From Neisseriaceae bacterium JH1-16 (GTDB lineage: Bacteria > Pseudomonadota > Gammaproteobacteria > Burkholderiales > Chromobacteriaceae), in NCBI GenBank assembly GCA_025989215.1, contig JAPDNP010000007.1, positions 186,001 through 250,000 of the forward strand: a DNA stretch of 64,000 bases, read 5' to 3'. A program made the position numbers and the translations under genes. A model generated the notes under the pieces. The model was not told the DNA's origin, made no database searches, and saw only the letters and a program-made list of their open reading frames with translations. How positions within the stretch are numbered: position 1 is the stretch's first letter; each line of letters opens with the position of its first letter. Below, piece after piece: positions 55,789-64,000 of the stretch.

Positions 55789-56748
55789 GTGTTCACTTGG
55801 TTGAAAACTCGTTGGCACCGGACCGGCCTGACCGCCTACATTAGCCATCCGGACTGCCTGAAGCACAATATGGGCGTGGGCCACCCCGAGTGTCCGGAAC
55901 GTCTAACAGCCATCCGCGACCAGTTGATGGCCTCGCAAATCTTCGACAGCCTGCAGGAGGTCGAAGCCCCGTCAGTCACCCCTCAGCAGTTGGCCCGCGT
56001 GCACCCGCCCCGCTACGTCGAGTACCTGGAATCCTGCGCCCCCAATGTCGGTAGCTACCGTATCGATGCCGACACCGCGATGTCTCCCGGCACGCTGAGC
56101 GCGGCCATGCACGCCGCAGGGGCGGTGGTAGCGGCGGTCGACTTGGTCTGTGAAGACAAGGCGCCCAACGCCTTCTGCGCGGTACGCCCGCCCGGCCACC
56201 ATGCCGAGAGCGCACGGGCGATGGGCTTCTGCTTCTTCAACAATCTGGCGGTCGGCGTTGCCCATGCCCTGGCCACCTACAAGTTCGAGCGCGTTGCCAT
56301 AGTCGACTTCGACGTGCACCACGGCAACGGCACCGAGGAAATCTTCAAGGATGACCCGCGGGTGATGATGGTGTCGACCTTCCAGCACCCGTTCTACCCT
56401 TACTGCGGCGACGAGCCGCTCGGCCCGAACATGCACAACGTACCGCTGAAGGCCGGCAGTAGTGGCCGCGAATTTCGCGAGGCGGTGGAAAACGTCTGGC
56501 TGCCACAACTGCATGTGTTCCAACCGCAGATGTTGTTCATCTCGGCTGGCTTCGACGCGCATCGCGAGGACGATATGGGCTCGATGGGCCTGGTCGAGGC
56601 CGACTACGAATGGGTCACCCGCCACATGGTGCAGATCGCCGACCTGTATTGCCAGGGACGGCTGGTCTCGGTGCTGGAAGGTGGCTACGACCTCTCGGCA
56701 CTGGGGCGCAGCGTGACAGCTCACCTGCGGGCACTGTCCGACCTGTAA
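55789..56748 (+). CDS. histone deacetylase family protein
   Basis: 319 aa from GTG 55789 (AAGGGA six bases upstream); the frame is open from 55624, but that part overlaps the rpoS terminator. Zinc-site motifs are RPPGHHAESARAMGFCFFNNLAVG, VDFDVHHGNGTEEIF and SAGFDAHREDDMG. Bacterial relatives hydrolyse acetylated polyamines or lysines, or are named acetoin-utilisation proteins. The true substrate is unknown. It ends at a bidirectional terminator facing plsY. Confidence 0.88.
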   Translation: MFTWLKTRWHRTGLTAYISHPDCLKHNMGVGHPECPERLTAIRDQLMASQIFDSLQEVEAPSVTPQQLARVHPPRYVEYLESCAPNVGSYRIDADTAMSPGTLSAAMHAAGAVVAAVDLVCEDKAPNAFCAVRPPGHHAESARAMGFCFFNNLAVGVAHALATYKFERVAIVDFDVHHGNGTEEIFKDDPRVMMVSTFQHPFYPYCGDEPLGPNMHNVPLKAGSSGREFREAVENVWLPQLHVFQPQMLFISAGFDAHREDDMGSMGLVEADYEWVTRHMVQIADLYCQGRLVSVLEGGYDLSALGRSVTAHLRALSDL

Positions 56749-56766
56749 AGCCCGACCAACGCCCAC

Positions 56767-56797
56767 AAAAAAATCCGGCTTTGCGCCGGATTTTTTA
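56767..56797. terminator. bidirectional terminator between HDAC-family gene and plsY
   Basis: AATCCGGC (56772-56779) / GCCGGATT (56785-56792) with A run on the left and T run on the right. Confidence 0.88.
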
Positions 56798-56816
56798 TGG
56801 CTTGCCAAGAACATTG

Positions 56817-57446
56817 TCAGGAATGACTGGAACCGTCGGCCTTGTCGCCGATCTTGCCTTCCTCTCCCCCAAGCAGCTTCAGGATGTTCGACTTGTGCCG
56901 CTGCACCACCAGGAAGGCGATGGCGATACAGGTGCCGAAATAGACGCTGTGCGGGCCGATGATAAAGAAGGCGTACACCGGCGCCAGCACTGCCGCGATC
57001 AGCGCTGACAGCGACGAGATGCGCAACACCAGCGCAACGAACAACCAAGTCGCGACCGCCGCCAGCGCCAGCCACAGATTGAAACCGAACAGCACACCGA
57101 CCGCGGTCGCCACGCCCTTGCCCCCCTTGAAGCCGAAGAACAGCGGCCACATGTGACCGACCAGCACGGCGATTGCAGCCAAGGCAACCTGCTGTTCGCC
57201 CAGTCCGAACTGCGGGCCAAAATGCGCCGTCAGCGCTACTGCCACCCAGCCCTTCAAGCCGTCGCCGAGCAACGTTAACACCGCAGCCAGCTTCTTGCCG
57301 CTGCGCAGCACATTGGTGGCGCCCGGATTGCCGGAGCCGTAGCTACGCGGGTCGGCCATGCCCATCACGCGGCTGACGATCACGGCGAACGAGAGCGAGC
57401 CGATCAGGTAGGCGGCAAGAACAAACGCAAACGCTATCGTGGTCAT
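56817..57446 (-). CDS. plsY: acyl-phosphate:glycerol-3-phosphate acyltransferase PlsY
   Basis: 209 aa from ATG 57446 (MTTIAFAFVLAAYLIGSLSFAVIV). Polytopic inner-membrane enzyme; motifs are GSGNPGATNVLR, GHMWPLFFGFKGGKGVATAVG and the C-terminal RHKSNILKLLGGEE. It makes lysophosphatidic acid in phospholipid synthesis with PlsX. It diverges from folB, the common arrangement. The frame extends upstream without coding value. Confidence 0.95.
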   Translation of the reverse strand: MTTIAFAFVLAAYLIGSLSFAVIVSRVMGMADPRSYGSGNPGATNVLRSGKKLAAVLTLLGDGLKGWVAVALTAHFGPQFGLGEQQVALAAIAVLVGHMWPLFFGFKGGKGVATAVGVLFGFNLWLALAAVATWLFVALVLRISSLSALIAAVLAPVYAFFIIGPHSVYFGTCIAIAFLVVQRHKSNILKLLGGEEGKIGDKADGSSHS

Positions 57447-57519
57447 GACGATTTCACTAGAATATGGGGTTTTGGATTTTACGGTATCGAGCGGCGAAAA
57501 CCCACTCTGCCGCTGACAC

Positions 57520-57879
57520 ATGGACATCATTTTCCTGCGCGAAGTGCGCGTCGACACCATTATCGGTGTGTATGAATGGGAGCGGAAAGCCCCGCAAGCG
57601 ATCGAACTGGATCTGGAGATCGGCATCCCGAGCGAGACGCCCTGCCATTCGGACAATATTCGCGACACTATCCATTATGGCGTGGTGGTAGACCGCTTGC
57701 GTGAGCTGCTGGCTCAGCAGCACTTCCTGCTGATCGAGGCGTTGGCCGAACACATCGCCAAGATCATCCGCGAAGAATTCGGCGCCCCCTGGGTCAAGGT
57801 CGGCGTGACCAAGCTTGGCATCCTGCCTGGTGTAAAACGCGTAGGGGTCATCATCGAGCGCGGCCACCGTCCACACTAG
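57520..57879 (+). CDS. folB: dihydroneopterin aldolase FolB
   Basis: 119 aa. MDIIFLREVRVDTIIGVYEWERKAPQ and LIEALAEHIAKIIREEF with KLGILPGVKRVGVIIER fit FolB, which cleaves dihydroneopterin in folate synthesis. One exact 10-mer (57741-57750) encodes its Leu-Ala-Glu. It is divergent from plsY, 73 bp apart. Confidence 0.95.
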   Translation: MDIIFLREVRVDTIIGVYEWERKAPQAIELDLEIGIPSETPCHSDNIRDTIHYGVVVDRLRELLAQQHFLLIEALAEHIAKIIREEFGAPWVKVGVTKLGILPGVKRVGVIIERGHRPH

Positions 57880-57920
57880 GCAGTGGCGTCAGGAGCTCAG
57901 AGACCGGCATTCGTCATCAA

Positions 57921-58223
57921 TTAAAACGTCCAGCCGGCTCTCAGCTCGCTTTTATGCTTGCCGGCACGGATCGTCAGCTTGCCGTTCTCGCCGAGCTTGA
58001 TCGCCGGGCGGATGCCCAGCCGCCCTCCTTGCCCATTGTCGACCCCCTCCAGCGAGAATGACCCGGCCTGAAACAGAGTCGATTCCGTTTCATTACCGGC
58101 GAAACGTGGTGTCCCATAGCTGTCGATCGGCGAGGAACAGCTGACGGCTTCCGGCAGGCAGCCCGCAGCGAACACCGGCCAGGCGATCAGCCCGAACAGA
58201 ATGAAAAAGCATAGGATTTTCAC
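57921..58223 (-). CDS. small secreted protein of unknown function
   Basis: 100 aa from GTG 58223, with GGGAGGT at good spacing. The signal peptide (MKILCFFILFGLIAWPVFA) is cleaved before AGCLP. The mature part has two Cys (GCLPEAVSC) and a C-terminal half of short alternating strands ending RAGWTF, with a terminal Phe like the last strand of an outer-membrane protein, though it is far too short for a barrel. Not recognised. Close spacing to folB (convergent) suggests a separate unit. Confidence 0.7.
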   Translation of the reverse strand: MKILCFFILFGLIAWPVFAAGCLPEAVSCSSPIDSYGTPRFAGNETESTLFQAGSFSLEGVDNGQGGRLGIRPAIKLGENGKLTIRAGKHKSELRAGWTF

Positions 58224-58337
58224 GATTACCTCCCTAAGGGGTAAACGGATGGGCCACCATGTTTTCAGAATGACTCATTACCACCACGGTACAAGGCCAT
58301 TTCATGGCAAAACCGGGTAGTAACGCGCGGTCACTGA

Positions 58338-58718
58338 CTAGCGGTTACGCATGAAGTCAGCAGTGTTTAAAAAAGCATCCAGTAATTGCTGTTTTAACTT
58401 ATCTTCGCAGATCAACTCGCCTACGGCCTGCCTCATGCAGTGCATCCACTGATCTCGCGCGGCCTCGTCCACCGCGAACGGCAGGTGACGCGCACGCAGC
58501 CGCGGATGACCGAAAGTCTCCACATAAAGCGGCGGCCCGCCGAGCCAACCTGACAGGAACATGTAGAGCTTCTCGCGCGAACCGGCCAAATCGGCCGGAT
58601 GCATAGCGCGTAACGTCTGCACCGCCGGGTCGGCGTCCATGATGTCGTAGAAGCGGTCGGTCAACCAGCGCACCACACCGGCGCCGCCGAGAAGTTGATA
58701 GGGGGTCATCGACTGCAT
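58338..58718 (-). CDS. group II truncated haemoglobin
   Basis: 126 aa from ATG 58718; ATG 58709 (MTPYQLLGGAGVV) is also possible. It has TPYQLLGGAGVVRWLTDRFYDIM, WLGGPPLYVETFGHPRLRARHLPF (proximal His in GHPRLRARH) and WMHCMRQAV, typical of the trHbO/YjbI group. It likely handles O2 or NO. No clear ribosome-binding site; an imperfect copy of the dispersed 10-mer lies just upstream of the start. Confidence 0.88.
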   Translation of the reverse strand: MQSMTPYQLLGGAGVVRWLTDRFYDIMDADPAVQTLRAMHPADLAGSREKLYMFLSGWLGGPPLYVETFGHPRLRARHLPFAVDEAARDQWMHCMRQAVGELICEDKLKQQLLDAFLNTADFMRNR

Positions 58719-58746
58719 GTCGTTCGGCCAAGTCCGGCAAAGAAAA

Positions 58747-58774
58747 AACCGGGGCATGATAACAAGCCCCGGTT
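58747..58774 (-). terminator. intrinsic terminator of the DUF1214 gene
   Basis: Minus-strand stem AACCGGGGC / GCCCCGGTT (58774-58766 and 58755-58747), ten-base loop, then six T. It falls between the DUF1214 gene and the globin start. Confidence 0.8.
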
Positions 58775-58810
58775 CCCGCGCCTATGCCGCTCCGACCGGC
58801 GCGCATCGCT

Positions 58811-60187
58811 CTACCAACCGCCATAAACCCGCTGCTGATAGCCGGCCTGCCGAGCACTCAACTGCTGCTGGCGTTCCGCCGGGCTGAGATAGCGGGTGCC
58901 CGCCGGCAGGAAGCTGGCGAGATTGGCGAGCTTGACCACCTGGGCCGAGATCGTCGGCCCGCCGTTGGCCGGACGGTTGGTCGGCAGGTTCTGCCAGCGC
59001 ACCATGATGGTGCCCTCGTGCAGGCCGACGGTGTCGACCCAATTGGCGACGCCCGGATCCTGGCGCGATACCACCAGCGTGTAGCTGCCATCGGCATTGG
59101 CTATTGCCTGGCGATTGTTCAGGCTCGACTGGTGACGGACCGGCTCGACCGTCACCGACCACGGATCGGTCACCGGAAACACGAAGTAGCCCGCGCCACC
59201 AGTAGTCAGCGTCGCGACCAGCGCCTCATCATCGGCCAACTTGAAGTGGCCGAACGAACTCGCCTGGGTCACCAAGGTTCCCAGCGTACTGGAATTGCCC
59301 GGCGCGGGTAATGTGTTGACCGGGTTGCTGTAGGTCTTCACCCCGAGAGCCCCGACGCCATAGTCGGCGATGGACTCCTGCAGGTTCAGCCACGCCTCGC
59401 TCGACACGGTGAAGTCGCCCTTCGGCCCGCGCGTCGGCGCCGGACCGAGCCGCTCGACGCGCAGCGCGTCCGGGGCCTCGGTATTCCAATTACCCAGATT
59501 GTTGCGCACGAACAGCTGCTTCGCGCTGGCGTTGGACTGAATGTGATTGACCCGACCATTGGCCGGCTGGCTGTCGACGGTGATGACGTAGCTGCCGTCG
59601 GTATTCACCACCAGGTCCTTGCCGGCCAGAATCGCCACGGTCTGCTGCGAGTTGGGGTTGCTGATCAGCGAGAAGGTCACATCGGTCGGGCCGCTGCCGC
59701 GGCGCTGGCCACGGATCACGTAGCGTGACGCACCGTCGATCGGGATGGTGCGGTAGATGTTGTCCGGATTGTCGAAAGAGTAGCGCCCGCCCGGCACATT
59801 GACGCCCGGCCAGCTACGCGGCGGCGCATCGACCCAGTACACCTTGGGATAGAGCGGATCGTTATTAACCGCCTTCTGGATCGCGCTGAACGCCAGCTCG
59901 TTGATCGCATTGTCGAGCCGTGCCTGCGCTTCCAGGCTCACCGGGAGACCGTGAGCCAACTGGTAGGCCGCCTTAGCCTCGGCCTTCAACACCGGAAAGC
60001 CGTTGGCCTGGTTCAGCGCCACCGCACGCGCATCCAGTGCGCGCTGCTCGTCGGTCGCCAGCGGCGACGGCGCCGCCCAGGCTGTGGCCAGCGGCAGTGC
60101 CGCGACAAAGGCGGCCAGCACGGCAAGGCGCCGGCCAGACGAGATTGAGCGCATCGCGCCCGAAGTCCTGACTTGAGACTGCTGCAT
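58811..60187 (-). CDS. exported DUF1214-domain protein
   Basis: 458 aa. ATG 60187 has GGAAGG eight bases upstream; ATG 60154 (MRSISSGRRL) is a second option. The signal peptide is cleaved near AWAAP. The C-terminal half shows the DUF1214 pattern (WSVTVEPVRHQSSLNNRQAIANADGSYTLVVSRQDPG...NWVDTVGLHEGTIMVRWQNLP). The function of this periplasmic family is not established. It stands alone between the globin and dadA, with its own terminator. Confidence 0.78.
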   Translation of the reverse strand: MQQSQVRTSGAMRSISSGRRLAVLAAFVAALPLATAWAAPSPLATDEQRALDARAVALNQANGFPVLKAEAKAAYQLAHGLPVSLEAQARLDNAINELAFSAIQKAVNNDPLYPKVYWVDAPPRSWPGVNVPGGRYSFDNPDNIYRTIPIDGASRYVIRGQRRGSGPTDVTFSLISNPNSQQTVAILAGKDLVVNTDGSYVITVDSQPANGRVNHIQSNASAKQLFVRNNLGNWNTEAPDALRVERLGPAPTRGPKGDFTVSSEAWLNLQESIADYGVGALGVKTYSNPVNTLPAPGNSSTLGTLVTQASSFGHFKLADDEALVATLTTGGAGYFVFPVTDPWSVTVEPVRHQSSLNNRQAIANADGSYTLVVSRQDPGVANWVDTVGLHEGTIMVRWQNLPTNRPANGGPTISAQVVKLANLASFLPAGTRYLSPAERQQQLSARQAGYQQRVYGGW

Positions 60188-60307
60188 TACCGTACCTTCC
60201 TTTCGATTAAGGCAAAGGCATGGTAGTGCGCCGCAATTATTGCCAGAAGTGATTCGTTTCTATTTTTTTATGCGAAAACAGACTGAAGGATAGTCGCCCA
60301 CACTGCG

Positions 60308-61564
60308 CTAACGCGCGGTGAACCCGAAGCCGATCTCCGGCGCCCGCCCGCTTATCAGTTCGGCCAAGGCGCGCCCCGAACCCGGCCCCTCGGTCCAGCC
60401 TAGCGTGCCGTGGCCGGTGTTGAGGAACAGATTGGGAATGCGCGAGCGGCCGATCAACGGCACATTGCCAGGCGTAGCGGGACGCAAACCGGTCCAGAAG
60501 CGCGCGGCGTCCCAGTCGCAGGCATCCGGGAACAGGGCACTGGCGCGATCGGTCAACAGCCGGCAGCGCCGCGGGTTGAGGGTGCTGGAATAGCCGGCCA
60601 ACTCGGCGGTGCCGGCGACACGCAGCCTATCGCCGAGCCGCGACATCACGATCTTGCCTGCCTCGTCGGTCAGGCTGACCGTCGGGGCGGCATCCGGGTC
60701 GATGACTGGAATGGTGGCCGAATAGCCCTTGGCGGGATAGACCGGCAGGCGCAGCCCGGCGCTGGCGGCGATCAGCGGGCTGTGGCTGCCCAGCGCCAGC
60801 ACGTAGGCATCGCCGTGCACCGTGGCAAAGGCGCCGTCCGGACCGGTCACAGACACCGCGCTGACCCGCCCGCCGGCCGTTTCCAGCGCATTGATCCGAG
60901 TCGAGAAGCGGAACTTCACCCCCAGCGCCTCTGCCCGTTCGGCCAAGGCAGTGGTGAACAGGTGCACGTCGCCGGACTGGTCGCTCTCGCAATAGGTCGC
61001 CCCGGCAAACTGGCCGGCCACCGCCGCCAGCGCCGGCTCCAGCCGCGCCAGCTCGGCACGGTCGACCAGCCGCTTGTCGATACCGAAGCCGGCCATCAAC
61101 TCGGCCACCCGAGCCGCGGCGTCGAGCTCCTGCTGGGTCTCGTACAGGCTGAGGATACCGCGCCGCAGCTGGTCGAAGGCAATGCCGGTCTCGGCGATGA
61201 TCTCGGCGAACGCCGCGCGGCTATAACTGCCGATCGCCAGCATCTGACGCATATTGTGCTCGGCTCGATCGCGGCGACACTCCAGCAGGAAACGCAGTCC
61301 CCATTCCCACTGCGCCGGGTCGAGACGCAACCGGAACAACAAGGGGGCGTCCTCCTGGAACAACCAGCGCAATATCTTGAGCGGCATGCCCGGCTGCGCC
61401 CACGGCTCGGACTGGCTGACCGATAGCTGGCCGCCATTGGCGAAACTGGTTTCGCGTGCCGCCCCGGCCCCGCGGTCGATCACTGTTACCTCGTGACCGT
61501 CGCGCGCCAGAAACCAGGCCGTCGACACCCCCACGATGCCCGAACCGAGTACCACCACCTTCAT
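60308..61564 (-). CDS. dadA: D-amino acid dehydrogenase small subunit DadA
   Basis: 418 aa. FAD-binding VVVLGSGIVGVSTAWFLARDGHEVTVIDRG opens it; ANGGQLSVSQSEPWAQPGMP, VYPAKGYSATIP and NTGHGTLGWTEGPGSGRALAELI are DadA hallmarks. It oxidises D-alanine and other D-amino acids at the inner membrane, feeding electrons to the quinone pool. No dadX racemase is adjacent. The 3' neighbour is the DUF1214 gene. Confidence 0.95.
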   Translation of the reverse strand: MKVVVLGSGIVGVSTAWFLARDGHEVTVIDRGAGAARETSFANGGQLSVSQSEPWAQPGMPLKILRWLFQEDAPLLFRLRLDPAQWEWGLRFLLECRRDRAEHNMRQMLAIGSYSRAAFAEIIAETGIAFDQLRRGILSLYETQQELDAAARVAELMAGFGIDKRLVDRAELARLEPALAAVAGQFAGATYCESDQSGDVHLFTTALAERAEALGVKFRFSTRINALETAGGRVSAVSVTGPDGAFATVHGDAYVLALGSHSPLIAASAGLRLPVYPAKGYSATIPVIDPDAAPTVSLTDEAGKIVMSRLGDRLRVAGTAELAGYSSTLNPRRCRLLTDRASALFPDACDWDAARFWTGLRPATPGNVPLIGRSRIPNLFLNTGHGTLGWTEGPGSGRALAELISGRAPEIGFGFTAR

Positions 61565-61616
61565 TTGTTTCGTCCCATGAAAACGCGGGCGACATCGGCC
61601 CGCGCTATTATCTTGT

Positions 61617-61636
61617 TTCGGCCAACGTTGGCCGAA
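61617..61636. repeat. perfect 20-bp palindrome made of two inverted GTTGGCCGAA copies
   Basis: TTCGGCCAACGTTGGCCGAA: a minus-orientation and a plus-orientation copy head to head with no spacer, between dadA and cheR (both on the minus strand). It can form a hairpin in the cheR 3' region and may act as a 3' end for cheR as well as a repeat. Confidence 0.85.
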
Positions 61637-61728
61637 TGGTAGCTATGCTACGCCACTATCAACTGCACGGCCCCCGATTCGGTTCGTCCTCGCCGCCATG
61701 CCTAGCGGTCCGGGATGCAGCTTGCCGG

Positions 61729-62577
61729 TTAGCGCGACTTGGCGTGTTCGTACACCGTCTTACCGCGCAGTTTGAACAGGTCGGCGGCGAAATAGACATT
61801 CTCCGAATGGCCGACGAACAGCAAGCCATCCGGTTTCAACAGCGGGGCGAACTTGCGCAGCACCGCGTATTGCGTCTCCCGATCGAAATAAATCATCACA
61901 TTGCGGCAGAAGATCGCGTCGAACTGCTGGCGCATCGGCCAACCCGATTCGATCAGGTTCAACGGCGAGAAGCGGATCAGCTGGCGCAACGCCGGCTTGG
62001 CCTGATACTGGCCGTCCGGCAGGCGGTCGAAGTAGCGCGCCGCGTAACCCGCCGGCAGCTTGGCGATCTTGTCTGCGCCGTACAAGCCCTTTCGGCCAAC
62101 CTCGAGCACACTGGTATCCAGATCGGTCGCCAGCAGCGACACGCTGCTGCGCGGCACCGCCTCGAGCGCGGTCATCGCGATCGAGTACGGCTCCTCGCCG
62201 GTCGACGCCGCCGCACACCACAGCTGGATGTCGCCCTTGCCGGCGCGCTCACGCAGGTGATCGGCCAGGATCGGGAAGTGGTGCTCCTCGCGAAAGAAGA
62301 AGGTCAGATTGGTGGTCAGCGCGTTGACGAACTGCTCGAACTCGCCGCGCCCGGCCGTCGACTCCAGATAGTCCACATAGGCGGTGAAACTGCTCAGCTT
62401 CAACGCGCGCAGCCGCCGCACCAGCCGACCGTACACCATGTCCTTCTTCGACGGATTGAGCGCGATGCCGGCTTTCTGATAGATCAGGCGACGGATGCGG
62501 TCGAAATCCGCCTCGGAGAACACGAACTCGCGGGTAAATTCGAAACTGGGCAGCGTAATCGGCGGAATCTTTTCCAT
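61729..62577 (-). CDS. cheR: chemotaxis protein methyltransferase CheR
   Basis: 282 aa. An N-terminal helical domain (FSEADFDRIRRLIYQKAGIALNPSKKDMVYGRL) precedes the methyltransferase domain with LWCAAASTGEEPYSIAM, IFCRNVMIYFD and GLLFVGHSEN. It methylates glutamates on chemoreceptors using S-adenosylmethionine. No other che genes are adjacent. One reverse 10-mer at 62091-62100. Confidence 0.95.
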   Translation of the reverse strand: MEKIPPITLPSFEFTREFVFSEADFDRIRRLIYQKAGIALNPSKKDMVYGRLVRRLRALKLSSFTAYVDYLESTAGRGEFEQFVNALTTNLTFFFREEHHFPILADHLRERAGKGDIQLWCAAASTGEEPYSIAMTALEAVPRSSVSLLATDLDTSVLEVGRKGLYGADKIAKLPAGYAARYFDRLPDGQYQAKPALRQLIRFSPLNLIESGWPMRQQFDAIFCRNVMIYFDRETQYAVLRKFAPLLKPDGLLFVGHSENVYFAADLFKLRGKTVYEHAKSR

Positions 62578-62597
62578 GCATGCATCCGGTCAGCGCA

Positions 62598-62622
62598 AAA
62601 AAACCCGGGCTGTTGCCCGGGC
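62598..62622 (-). terminator. intrinsic terminator of erpA
   Basis: Minus-strand GCCCGGG / CCCGGGC stem (arms 62621-62615 and 62610-62604), four-base loop, then seven T. It separates erpA from cheR. Confidence 0.88.
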
Positions 62623-62641
62623 TTGTCGATGTGTCTGGCCG

Positions 62642-62992
62642 TTACGCCGAGAACGAGGAACCACAGCCGCAGGTGGTGGTCGCGTTCGGGTTCTTGATCA
62701 CGAACTGCGAGCCCTCCAGGCTTTCCTGGTAGTCGATCTCGGCGCCGACCAGATACTGGTAGCTCATCGGGTCGACCAGGAAGGTCACACCGTCGCGTTC
62801 GATCGGCGTGTCGTCCTCATTGGCGATTTCGTCGAAGGTGAAGCCGTACTGGAAGCCCGAGCAGCCACCACCGGTAACGAACACACGCAGTTTCAGGTCC
62901 GGATTGCCTTCTTCGGCAATCAGGTCGCGCACCTTGGCGCAGGCGCTGTCGGTGAAGTTGATCGGGGACGGCATTTCGGTCGCAGTAGTCAT
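62642..62992 (-). CDS. erpA: Fe-S insertion protein ErpA
   Basis: 116 aa. A-type carrier with [11 protein letters not shown] and the C-terminal [11 protein letters not shown] ligand cysteines; [17 protein letters not shown] at the start matches ErpA rather than IscA. It hands [4Fe-4S] clusters to target enzymes such as IspG/IspH. It is located near argC, as in other Neisseriales. Own terminator downstream. Confidence 0.94.
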   Translation of the reverse strand: MTTATEMPSPINFTDSACAKVRDLIAEEGNPDLKLRVFVTGGGCSGFQYGFTFDEIANEDDTPIERDGVTFLVDPMSYQYLVGAEIDYQESLEGSQFVIKNPNATTTCGCGSSFSA

Positions 62993-63146
62993 TTGGCTTG
63001 CCTCAAACTGGAAACATGGTGCCGCAGTGGGTCACGGCAAATCATCCCACTATTTTAGTCGGGAATGGGGGCAGCTGGCGAGAGTTCAAGTCCCTACTCC
63101 CATTTCGACGCCCAATTGCGCAACAGGTTCCGGCCGGCCCATGCTC

Positions 63147-64000
63147 TTAGGGCAGCAGCGGCACCACCTGCAGACCAGCGTCCTCGGGCTGGCCGAACAG
63201 CAGGTTCATCACCTGCACCGCCTGGCCGGAGGCTCCCTTCACCAGATTGTCCTCGACCACCAAGATCACCAAGAGGTCGCCGTTGCCCGGACGGTGCACC
63301 GCGATACGCGCGGTGTTGGAGCCGCGTACCGAGCGGGTCTCCGGATGGCTTCCGGCCGGCAGCACGTCGACGAAGGACTCACCGGCATAGCGAGCCTCGA
63401 ACAAGGCCTGGAAGTCGGTATCGCGCCCTTCCGGCGTGATGCGCGCGTAGATGGTCGAGTGGATACCGCGGATCATCGGTACCAGGTGCGGCACGAAGGT
63501 CAGCTTGACCGGCGCGCCGTGGATCGCCGACAGGCCCTGCTCGATCTCGGGGCTATGGCGATGGCCCTTCACCGCATAGGCCTTGAAGTTGTCGCCCGCC
63601 TCGGCGAACAGCGTGCCGACCTCGGCCTTGCGCCCGGCACCGGACACGCCGGACTTGCAGTCGGCGATCAGCGTCTGGGTATCGATCAGCTGCCTGCCAT
63701 TTTCGAGCAGCGGCAGCAGACCCAGCTGCACCGAGGTCGGATAGCAGCCGGCCATGCCGATCAGCCGCGCCTGCTTGATCGCCTCGCGGTTCACCTCGGG
63801 CAGACCGTACACCGCTTCGGCCAACAGGTCGGTACAGCTGTGCTCCATCGCATACCAGCGCTGGAACTCGGCCGCATCCTTCAGGCGGAAGTCGGCGGCC
63901 AGGTCGATCACCTTCACGCCGGCGTTCAGCAGCTCGCGCGCCTGCGTCATCGCCACGCCATGCGGGGTGGCGAAGAACACCACATCGCACTCAGTGAGCT
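63147..64000 (-). CDS. argC: N-acetyl-gamma-glutamyl-phosphate reductase ArgC (5' end outside window)
   Basis: About 285 residues are visible; the gene runs off the right edge, missing the N-terminal NADP-binding part. The catalytic Cys is in [18 protein letters not shown], with [14 protein letters not shown] and [18 protein letters not shown]. It makes N-acetylglutamate semialdehyde in arginine synthesis. Reading in frame from 64000, the sequence before [12 protein letters not shown] is SLTECD. One reverse 10-mer lies at 63816-63825. Confidence 0.95.
   Translation of the reverse strand, partial: LTECDVVFFATPHGVAMTQARELLNAGVKVIDLAADFRLKDAAEFQRWYAMEHSCTDLLAEAVYGLPEVNREAIKQARLIGMAGCYPTSVQLGLLPLLENGRQLIDTQTLIADCKSGVSGAGRKAEVGTLFAEAGDNFKAYAVKGHRHSPEIEQGLSAIHGAPVKLTFVPHLVPMIRGIHSTIYARITPEGRDTDFQALFEARYAGESFVDVLPAGSHPETRSVRGSNTARIAVHRPGNGDLLVILVVEDNLVKGASGQAVQVMNLLFGQPEDAGLQVVPLLP

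Overview
The window is high-GC, densely coded bacterial chromosome. Gene content and protein similarity point to a betaproteobacterium of the order Neisseriales, most likely Chromobacteriaceae (Chromobacterium / Pseudogulbenkiania / Vogesella type). This is inferred from protein character and gene order; there is no rRNA gene in the window to confirm it. I saw no tRNA, rRNA, CRISPR array, intact insertion sequence or prophage.

Layout. 1-181: 5' end of a FabH-like ketosynthase. 0.4-6.3 kb: Fe-S assembly cluster iscR-iscS-iscU-iscA, then an intrinsic terminator and a MITE-like element, then hscB-hscA-fdx-iscX. 6.5-9.2 kb: glutathione transferase, uridine kinase, SYLF lipoprotein, DUF2798 protein. 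9.4-15.5 kb: oxygen/NO group with hmp, nsrR, an AGCS amino-acid:Na+ symporter, hemN and fnr, the last two diverging around an FNR box. 16.6-23.4 kb: a functional-amyloid (Fap) locus, fapA-like to fapE-like on the plus strand behind two sigma54 promoters, facing a minus-strand pair of fapF and a VpsR-like sigma54 activator. 24-30.6 kb: DUF1853, trmJ, suhB, an M30-like metallopeptidase lipoprotein, and a LysR/GST/SMR cassette. 30.8-41.2 kb: mutS, an unknown gene, aceK, rluE, and two different NADP-isocitrate dehydrogenases (monomeric and dimeric), then a cold-shock gene. 41.4-47.5 kb: clpS-clpA, xerD-ogt, and the rpsP-rimM-trmD-rplS translation operon. 47.7-56.7 kb: a Pat-type acetyltransferase, nadA, surE-pcm-nlpD-rpoS and a histone-deacetylase-family gene. 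56.8-64 kb: plsY/folB, a small secreted protein, truncated haemoglobin, DUF1214 protein, dadA, cheR, erpA and partial argC.

Two signals stand out. (1) The 10-mer GTTGGCCGAA occurs 32 times (both strands counted) where about 0.1-0.2 would be expected by chance. It lies in genes and between them, sometimes as inverted pairs next to terminators, and uses the Leu codon TTG where CTG is the norm. This resembles a DNA-uptake sequence with a core different from the classical Neisseria one. (2) The Fap amyloid locus has two good -24/-12 promoters and a dedicated GAFTGA-bearing activator co-oriented with fapF. It also has two RNA hairpins placed where they could set subunit ratios: one terminator-like between fapB and fapC, and one lying between the Shine-Dalgarno and the start codon of fapD.

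Most intergenic regions hold recognisable intrinsic terminators, and these are listed. Start codons were chosen from ribosome-binding sites, promoter position and family length, and often lie inside the longest open frame.
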